In this document: piece by piece, positions 27,441 through 33,911 of the stretch
Layout: each line of letters starts with the position of its first letter
How positions within the stretch are numbered: the stretch's first letter is position 1
Source of the DNA: Candidatus Eisenbergiella stercorigallinarum
GTDB lineage: Bacteria > Bacillota > Clostridia > Lachnospirales > Lachnospiraceae
DNA length: 33,911 nucleotides
Direction of reading: 5' to 3'
Assembly: GCA_019120525.1 (NCBI GenBank)
Contig: DWUW01000154.1
Span: forward strand, 1-33,911
The notes under the pieces: generated by a model
Database searches by the model: none
Seen by the model: only the letters and a program-made list of their open reading frames with translations
What the model was told of the DNA's origin: nothing
Made by a program: the position numbers and the translations under genes

Positions 27441-28640
27441 TTGCAGCCATTAAATACCCCCTATTTTCATATTCAGGAAACGGATCTGGACAAGGACGTT
27501 TCCATTTTAAAGCAGGCCCTGACCGACAACTGGGGAAACTGGATCGTGGGCTATTCCGTAAAAACCAATTCCCTTCCCTGGCTTCTGTGCTACATGAAGG
27601 AGCAGGGCTTTTACGCGGAAATCGTCTCCGGGACGGAATACCGGCTGGCAAAAAGGCTGGGCTTTCCGGATGAACAGATCATCTATAACGGGCCGATCAA
27701 GGAAAAGCAGATTTTCACCGACATCCTTCTGGCGGGCGGCCTGGTGAACCTGGATTCCAGCGAGGAGCCCGTATGGCTTTCCGGGCTTTCCGCCCGCTTC
27801 CCCGACAGGACCTTTTCCGTGGGCCTGCGGGTCAACTGCGACATCGCCTCCCTCTGCCCGGAGGAAGTGCTTGTCGAGGAGGAGGGAGGCCGCTTCGGCT
27901 ACTGCTATGAAAACGGCGCGCTCGCCGAAGTCATCCGTTCCCTTCGCGCTCTTCCCAACGTGAGGATCGCCGGCCTGCACCTGCACTCCTCCACCCAGTC
28001 CCGCACGGTGAACGTCTACGCCGCCCTGGCCCGCACGGCGGTAAAAATCGCGCGGGAATACGACCTGAAGCTTTCCTATGTGGACATGGGCGGCGGCTAT
28101 TTCGGAGGCCGGGACGACAAGCCTGACTACCGGGACTATTTTCCCGCCATCTGCCGGGAGCTTCGTGCCGCTTTTAACCCGAAGGAAACCATCCTCATCG
28201 CGGAGCCGGGCGTCAGCCTGATCTCCCGCGCCACCACCTTCGCCACCACCGTCCTGGATGTGAAGCACATCCGGAACCACGTTTTTCTGGTGACGGACGG
28301 AAGCCGCACCAACTTAAATCCCCTGGTCACCAGGCACGTATATCCGCACCATATCGAATACGCGGACGCGCCGAAGGGCCGCCCGACGGTTCCCAGCCAG
28401 TGGGTGACCGGCTTTACCTGCATGGAATACGACCGCCTGTTTGAGATCAAGGACGGCCCCGCCCTGAAAAAAGGCGACCGGATCATCTACGATACCGCCG
28501 GCGGCTACACCATGTGCCTGAATCCTCTTTTCATCCATTATTTCCCTCCCGTCTGGGTGACGAAACGGGACGGAAGCCTGTTCAAAGCCAGAGAGCAGTG
28601 GGATGTGGAGGAATTCATGCAGAAAAATTATGTAAAATAA
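27441..28640 (+). CDS. PLP-dependent Orn/DAP/Arg decarboxylase-family (LysA-like) protein
   Basis: GYSVKTNS (PLP lysine), HLHSSTQS, YVDMGGGYFGG, EPGVSL, GFTCMEYDRL (cf. GPxCxSxD). TTG start at 27441 preceded by aggaaagga. Confidence 0.85.
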   Translation: MQPLNTPYFHIQETDLDKDVSILKQALTDNWGNWIVGYSVKTNSLPWLLCYMKEQGFYAEIVSGTEYRLAKRLGFPDEQIIYNGPIKEKQIFTDILLAGGLVNLDSSEEPVWLSGLSARFPDRTFSVGLRVNCDIASLCPEEVLVEEEGGRFGYCYENGALAEVIRSLRALPNVRIAGLHLHSSTQSRTVNVYAALARTAVKIAREYDLKLSYVDMGGGYFGGRDDKPDYRDYFPAICRELRAAFNPKETILIAEPGVSLISRATTFATTVLDVKHIRNHVFLVTDGSRTNLNPLVTRHVYPHHIEYADAPKGRPTVPSQWVTGFTCMEYDRLFEIKDGPALKKGDRIIYDTAGGYTMCLNPLFIHYFPPVWVTKRDGSLFKAREQWDVEEFMQKNYVK

Positions 28641-28641
28641 C

Positions 28642-28729
28642 GCTGTCAGAGCCCCCTGCAGGCCGTACCTGCGCGAATCCCGCCCGGCAGTCCGTGCCCT
28701 GCACGGAAAATGCCCGGAGCTTTGACAGC
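28642..28729 (+). promoter_or_regulatory. Predicted three-way-junction RNA structure in the decarboxylase-pseI spacer
   Basis: Outer stem GCTGTCAGAGC (28642-28652) / GCTTTGACAGC (28719-28729), 11 bp with one G-U; inner GCAGG-CCGTA-CCTGC (28658-28672) and CCGTGC-CCT-GCACGG (28692-28706). Confidence 0.65.
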
Positions 28730-28749
28730 CGGACAAGGAGATATGCTTC

Positions 28750-29802
28750 ATGAAAAAACAGTTTACCATCGGTTCCCGCAGCGTGGGAGAAAACTGCCCC
28801 GTTTTCATCGTGGCGGAAATGTCCGCCAATCACCTGCAGGACTATAACCGGGCCGTGGAAATCATCCATGCCGCGAAGGAGGCCGGAGCGGACGCCATCA
28901 AGCTGCAGACCTATACTGCCGACACCATCACCCTGGACTGCGATTCCCCGGATTTTCAGATCAACGAGGGAACTGTCTGGGACGGCACCACGCTTCATAA
29001 GCTGTATGAGGAAGCCTATACCCCCTGGGACTGGCAGCCGAAGCTGATGGAGGAAGCGAACCGGCTGGGACTGGAGTGCTTTTCCTCCCCCTTTGACGCC
29101 ACGGCGGTGGACTTCATGGCTTCCATGAACATGCCCGCCTACAAGGTGGCCTCCTATGAGATCACCGATCTTCCCCTCATCCGCCGGATCGCCCGCCTCC
29201 ATAAGCCCGTGATCCTGGCGACGGGCGTGGCGTTTCTTACAGACATCGAGCGCGCCCTCGCGGTCTGCCGGGAGGAAGGAAACGAAGAAGTGCTTCTGAT
29301 GAAATGCGTCTCCGCCTACCCCACTCCCTATGAGGATATCCACCTGAACATGATGCCCACCCTGGGCCGTACCTTCGGCTGCCTCACCGGCCTGTCCGAC
29401 CATTCCATGGGAAGCGCCGTGGCCACCGCCGCCACGGCCCTCGGCGCGCGGATGATCGAAAAGCACCTGACCCTGCGCCGGGCGGACGGCGGCCCGGACG
29501 GCTCCTTTTCCATGGAGCCGGAGGAATTCGCGGAAATGGTGCGAAACATCCGCGCGGTGGAAAAGGCGCTTGGCGATTCCGATTACCACCTCACCCCCGT
29601 TCAGGTAGTGGAGCACGGCGACTGCCGCTCCCTGTTCGCGGCGAAGGATATCGCTGAAGGGGAGACGTTTACGCCGGAAAACGTCCGTTCCGTCCGGCCG
29701 GGGAACGGGCTGCATACCATGTATTATGAAAAAATTCTCGGAAAAAAGGCGGCCTGCGCCATTCAGATGGGGACGCCGATGAAGTGGGAGCTGATTCGGT
29801 AA
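28750..29802 (+). CDS. pseI: PseI-like pseudaminic acid synthase (NeuB family, C-terminal SAF domain)
   Basis: FTIGSRSVGENCPVFIVAEMSANHLQDYNRAVEIIHAAKEAGADAIKLQTYTADTITLDCDSPDF...GLSDHSMGSAVATAATALGARMIEKHLTLRRADGGPDGSFSMEP...SLFAAKDIAEGETFTPENVRSVRPG. Confidence 0.93.
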   Translation: MKKQFTIGSRSVGENCPVFIVAEMSANHLQDYNRAVEIIHAAKEAGADAIKLQTYTADTITLDCDSPDFQINEGTVWDGTTLHKLYEEAYTPWDWQPKLMEEANRLGLECFSSPFDATAVDFMASMNMPAYKVASYEITDLPLIRRIARLHKPVILATGVAFLTDIERALAVCREEGNEEVLLMKCVSAYPTPYEDIHLNMMPTLGRTFGCLTGLSDHSMGSAVATAATALGARMIEKHLTLRRADGGPDGSFSMEPEEFAEMVRNIRAVEKALGDSDYHLTPVQVVEHGDCRSLFAAKDIAEGETFTPENVRSVRPGNGLHTMYYEKILGKKAACAIQMGTPMKWELIR

Positions 29803-29808
29803 AGTTAT

Positions 29809-29841
29809 GGAGCCGGCTGATGACCGGCTCCTGCTTTCTTA
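29809..29841 (+). terminator. Rho-independent terminator after pseI
   Basis: ggagccgg-ctgatga-ccggctcc perfect 8-bp stem followed by tgctttctta. Confidence 0.75.
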
Positions 29842-30099
29842 ATCGTCATAGTGTCCCAGACAGGAAATAATATAAATGATCCCGCCCTGCTCATAGTAAA
29901 CAATGCGGTTGGTTTCGTCAATACGACGGCTCCACAGGCCGCTCAGGCTGGCCCGCAGCGGCTCCGGCTTACCGATCCCTTCACAGGGACTTCTCTGAAT
30001 ATCCTTGATCAGCGCATTGATCCGTTTCAGCGTTTTTTTGTCCTGCGTCTGCCAGTACAGGTACTCGCTCCACGCCCGATCCTCCCACAACAGCCTCAT
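29839..30099 (-). CDS. YoeB/Txe-family type II toxin (mRNA interferase)
   Basis: MRLLWEDRAWSEYLYWQTQDKKTLKRINALIKDIQRSPCEGIGKPEPLRASLSGLWSRRIDETNRIVYYE closely matches remembered E. coli YoeB. Confidence 0.92.
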   Translation of the reverse strand: MRLLWEDRAWSEYLYWQTQDKKTLKRINALIKDIQRSPCEGIGKPEPLRASLSGLWSRRIDETNRIVYYEQGGIIYIISCLGHYDD

Positions 30100-30365
30100 T
30101 CGTCCACCTCTATCAGATCATGCTCGGCGAAATGCGCCTTGCCAGTCTTTACATCCTGCATGACGCTCTCCAGGTGGCGGAGATTGCTTTCCGAGTAAAA
30201 CGGATCAGCCGAAACCTCAAACGGTATGCGGTACTCTCTGCCGACCTTCTTTGCGAATATCGTAAAGGCCGCGCTCATGGAAAGGCCCATCTCGGTACAG
30301 GCCCGTTCCATTCTCTTCTTAACATCTTCATCCATCTTAATATTTACATTGACCATGTGTGCCAT
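30096..30365 (-). CDS. RelB/DinJ-family antitoxin
   Basis: VNVNIKMDEDVKKRMERACTEMGLSMSAAFTIFAKKVGREYRIPFEV; start at MAHMVN with ggaaaggag RBS; ATGA overlap with toxin. Confidence 0.87.
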   Translation of the reverse strand: MAHMVNVNIKMDEDVKKRMERACTEMGLSMSAAFTIFAKKVGREYRIPFEVSADPFYSESNLRHLESVMQDVKTGKAHFAEHDLIEVDE

Positions 30366-30389
30366 ATAGAACACTCCTTTCCCACCCAT

Positions 30390-30418
30390 AGTATATGCAA
30401 ATAGGAAGAAAAATTCAA
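30390..30418 (-). promoter_or_regulatory. Candidate sigma-70 promoter of the toxin-antitoxin module
   Basis: Minus strand TTGAAT-N17-TATACT upstream of the antitoxin start. Confidence 0.65.
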
Positions 30419-30428
30419 GCATTTTTCT

Positions 30429-30523
30429 TTACTTTTTCTGTAAATACTGTTGTACCTGACACAATAATACAAATACGGCTGTAACCGCGTAACAGCAGAT
30501 TACAACCGCAGAAATGGTACTTA

Positions 30524-30527
<4 letters not shown>
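30429..30527 (-). CDS. Putative 32-aa single-TM small protein overlapping the P-type ATPase stop codon
   Basis: GTG at 30527-30525 overlaps the ATPase TGA (GTGA); translates MISTISAVVICCYAVTAVFVLLCQVQQYLQKK-stop: one hydrophobic helix with basic C-terminus. Confidence 0.45.
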
Positions 30528-32419
<1,892 letters not shown>

Positions 32420-32490
32420 CGTAATCTTCCTTTCTTTACCGGCATTCCGTCGTTGGGCACGCCCTCACGACATGTCCTGCCAGACAGAAA

Positions 32491-32512
32491 TGCCCGCCGC
32501 ATCCGGCAGGCA
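32491..32512 (-). promoter_or_regulatory. Intercistronic hairpin between HMA gene and ATPase gene
   Basis: tgcccgccg-catc-cggcaggca: 9-bp stem with one U-G wobble in the minus-strand transcript; no T-run follows. Confidence 0.55.
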
Positions 32513-32536
32513 TCCGTCCACAGCGACATTTTCCGA

Positions 32537-32755
32537 TCAGAGGAAAATCTCGCAGTCGTCCTCTACCTTTTTGCAGTTCTTACGGACCTCCGGCATAACG
32601 GCCTTCGGATCCTGCCCCTCTTCAAATTCCACGATCATCTTCAGCGTCATGAAATTCACGGTCGCGTCCTTCACGCCCGCCGTCTTCTTCGCGGCTTCCT
32701 CCATCTTATTCGCGCAGTTGGCGCAGTCCACGTCGATTTTATAAGTCTTTTTCAT
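32537..32755 (-). CDS. Stand-alone heavy-metal-associated (HMA) domain protein
   Basis: MKKTYKIDVDCANCANKMEEAAKKTAGVKDATVNFMTLKMIVEFEEGQD; CxxC metal-binding motif. Confidence 0.9.
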   Translation of the reverse strand: MKKTYKIDVDCANCANKMEEAAKKTAGVKDATVNFMTLKMIVEFEEGQDPKAVMPEVRKNCKKVEDDCEIFL

Positions 32756-32811
32756 GATATCTGTTTTCTCCTTTTCTTTAACAATTAAGCAATTATTTAA
32801 TTTATACCCTT

Positions 32812-32840
32812 ATCATATGCCACATTTGCCCCTTCGTCAA
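32812..32840 (-). promoter_or_regulatory. Candidate sigma-70 promoter of the HMA/ATPase operon
   Basis: Minus strand TTGACG-N17-TATGAT. Confidence 0.7.
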
Positions 32841-32909
32841 CAGCTTTCATTCCACTTCTTCCGAACGGGCAATAAGTATTCCCAAATGGGAAAGACCTCC
32901 GGATTTTTT

Positions 32910-32938
32910 TTGCAGGATCCTGCCGGATATGATACAAT
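32910..32938 (+). promoter_or_regulatory. Candidate promoter of arsR-araC gene with palindromic spacer
   Basis: TTGCAG-N17-TACAAT with extended -10 TGA; perfect palindrome GCAGGATCCTGC (32912-32923) overlaps the -35 and spacer. The -35 is a weak match. Confidence 0.5.
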
Positions 32939-32939
32939 A

Positions 32940-32974
32940 ATTGCGCGCGGCACAATGCCTGCGCGCAGCGCAAT
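32940..32974 (+). promoter_or_regulatory. Start-site-proximal dyad ATTGCGC...GCGCAAT
   Basis: attgcgc-gc-ggca-caa-tgcc-t-gc-gcgca-gcgcaat; nested stem structure, similar to the element upstream of pseG. Confidence 0.6.
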
Positions 32975-33018
32975 CCAGAAAGGGAAACGGCAGCAGGCGC
33001 TTCAGAACGGAGGTTCCC

Positions 33019-33747
33019 ATGTCAGAAAACAAACTACCTCACGACCATGGCCAGAAAATCGAACAGCAGACGGAAGAAATGCCCAGCGTGGATAATTTTC
33101 AGACCGTCGCGGAAATTTTCAAACAGCTTGGGGATGGAAGCCGGATCCGGATCTTCTGGCTCCTGTGCCACTGCGAAGAATGCGTTATCAACCTTTCCGC
33201 CCTGGTGGAGATGAGCAGCCCAGCCGTCTCCCACCACCTCCGGCAGCTGAAGGCCGCCGGGCTGATCGTCAGCAGGCGGGAAGGCAAGGAGGTCTATTAT
33301 AAGGCAGCGGAAACCGACAGGGCACAGCTTCTGCACCACATGATCGAAGATCTGGTACAGATCGCCTGCCCGTCCGCCCCTGAAAAGGAAATTCCCTGCC
33401 ATAACGGCGGCCAGGCCGAACTGATCCGCTCTATCCACGACCGCCTGACGCAGAATCCGGGACAGCGCTTCACCATTGAAGAGCTGTCCCGGGAATATCT
33501 GATCAATACATCTACTCTGAAATCCGTATTTAAGGCCGTCTATGGCCAGCCCATCGCCGCCTACATGAAGGAATTCCGCATGCACAGGGCCATGGAGCTT
33601 CTGCGCGGAACCGATATGCCCATTTCTGATATCGCGGCCGCCGTAGGATATGAATCCGCAGGCAAATTCACCAAAGCTTTTCAGGATGTCGCCCACGTCC
33701 TGCCTTCCGAATACCGAAAGCAGTTCCTCCGCGGGGAAATCCGATAG
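33019..33747 (+). CDS. ArsR/SmtB metalloregulator fused to a C-terminal AraC-type HTH domain
   Basis: ArsR part: FKQLGDGSRIRIFWLLCHCEECVINLSALVEMSSPAVSHHLRQLKAAGLIVSRREGKEVYY; AraC part: FTIEELSREYLINTSTLKSVFKAVYGQPIAAYMKEFRMHRAMELLRGTDMPISDIAAAVGYESAGKFTKAFQDV. Start at MSENK with cggagg RBS. Confidence 0.9.
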   Translation: MSENKLPHDHGQKIEQQTEEMPSVDNFQTVAEIFKQLGDGSRIRIFWLLCHCEECVINLSALVEMSSPAVSHHLRQLKAAGLIVSRREGKEVYYKAAETDRAQLLHHMIEDLVQIACPSAPEKEIPCHNGGQAELIRSIHDRLTQNPGQRFTIEELSREYLINTSTLKSVFKAVYGQPIAAYMKEFRMHRAMELLRGTDMPISDIAAAVGYESAGKFTKAFQDVAHVLPSEYRKQFLRGEIR

Positions 33748-33824
33748 GATAAAAGAGAGATCCTGTCCTGCCGCAAAAGAACGCGCGGCCTTCCGCGGCA
33801 GGGCTGTCCGGGCCTGCAGGCTCC

Positions 33825-33911
33825 CTACAGGCCCTGCTCTCCGAGCACGAAATGCACGACCCCGCAATCATACTGCGCCCAGATGCCATGTCTCGCCTCA
33901 TCTCCGGAACG
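33825..33911 (-). CDS. C-terminal fragment of an unidentified protein running off the right edge
   Basis: 28 uninterrupted codons ending at TAG 33827-33825: RSGDEARHGIWAQYDCGVVHFVLGEQGL. Coding-like composition only. Confidence 0.35.
   Translation of the reverse strand, partial: RSGDEARHGIWAQYDCGVVHFVLGEQGL

Noticed and set aside
32770-32812. AT-rich stretch aacaattaagcaattatttaattt as an ArsR operator
   Set aside because: Only weak, imperfect dyad symmetry on inspection; does not clearly match a 12-2-12 SmtB/ArsR operator.
33768-33834. Inverted repeats CTGCCGC/GCGGCAG and GGGCCTG/CAGGCCC after the arsR-araC gene as a terminator
   Set aside because: Stems exist but there is no T-run, the second overlaps the stop of the right-edge reading frame, and alternative pairings compete; not called as a feature.
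33034-33867. 277-aa minus-strand ORF opposite the ArsR-AraC gene
   Set aside because: Antisense to a two-domain regulator with strong motifs; composition not protein-like.

Overview
The window looks like a surface-glycan or glycosylation locus from a GC-rich Gram-positive bacterium, probably Lachnospiraceae-like (inferred from RBS style and protein flavour only). The minus strand carries one long, tightly packed gene series from about 25.1 kb leftwards off the window. In transcription order it encodes: DUF6311-like membrane protein, GtrII-like membrane protein, a sialyltransferase-like GT with EDG and HP motifs, a PglK-like ABC flippase, acyltransferase 3, a multi-TM protein, a WecE-like transaminase, another multi-TM protein, GNAT, GT2, a DUF6020-like protein, an O-antigen-ligase-like protein, PglF/CapD-like dehydratase, a VOC protein, PglE-like aminotransferase, PglC-like phosphoglycosyltransferase, ATP-grasp, and a partial GT4. 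Divergently on the plus strand is a pseudaminic-acid-type nonulosonate operon (PseG, PseF, a LysA-like PLP decarboxylase, PseI) with unusually structured spacers. Next come a YoeB-like toxin with a RelB/DinJ-type antitoxin, a heavy-metal P-type ATPase with an overlapping 32-aa single-TM smORF, a stand-alone HMA protein, and a divergent ArsR-AraC fusion regulator. The most interesting leads are: the Pgl-like F/E/C/K set without a PglD acetyltransferase but with ATP-grasp and VOC genes; the decarboxylase inside the Pse operon; the candidate nonulosonate transferase; the smORF translationally coupled to the metal ATPase; the three-way-junction spacer upstream of pseI; and a promoter/dyad element shared by the pse and arsR-araC transcription units. 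All assignments come from reading motifs by eye; no searches were run.
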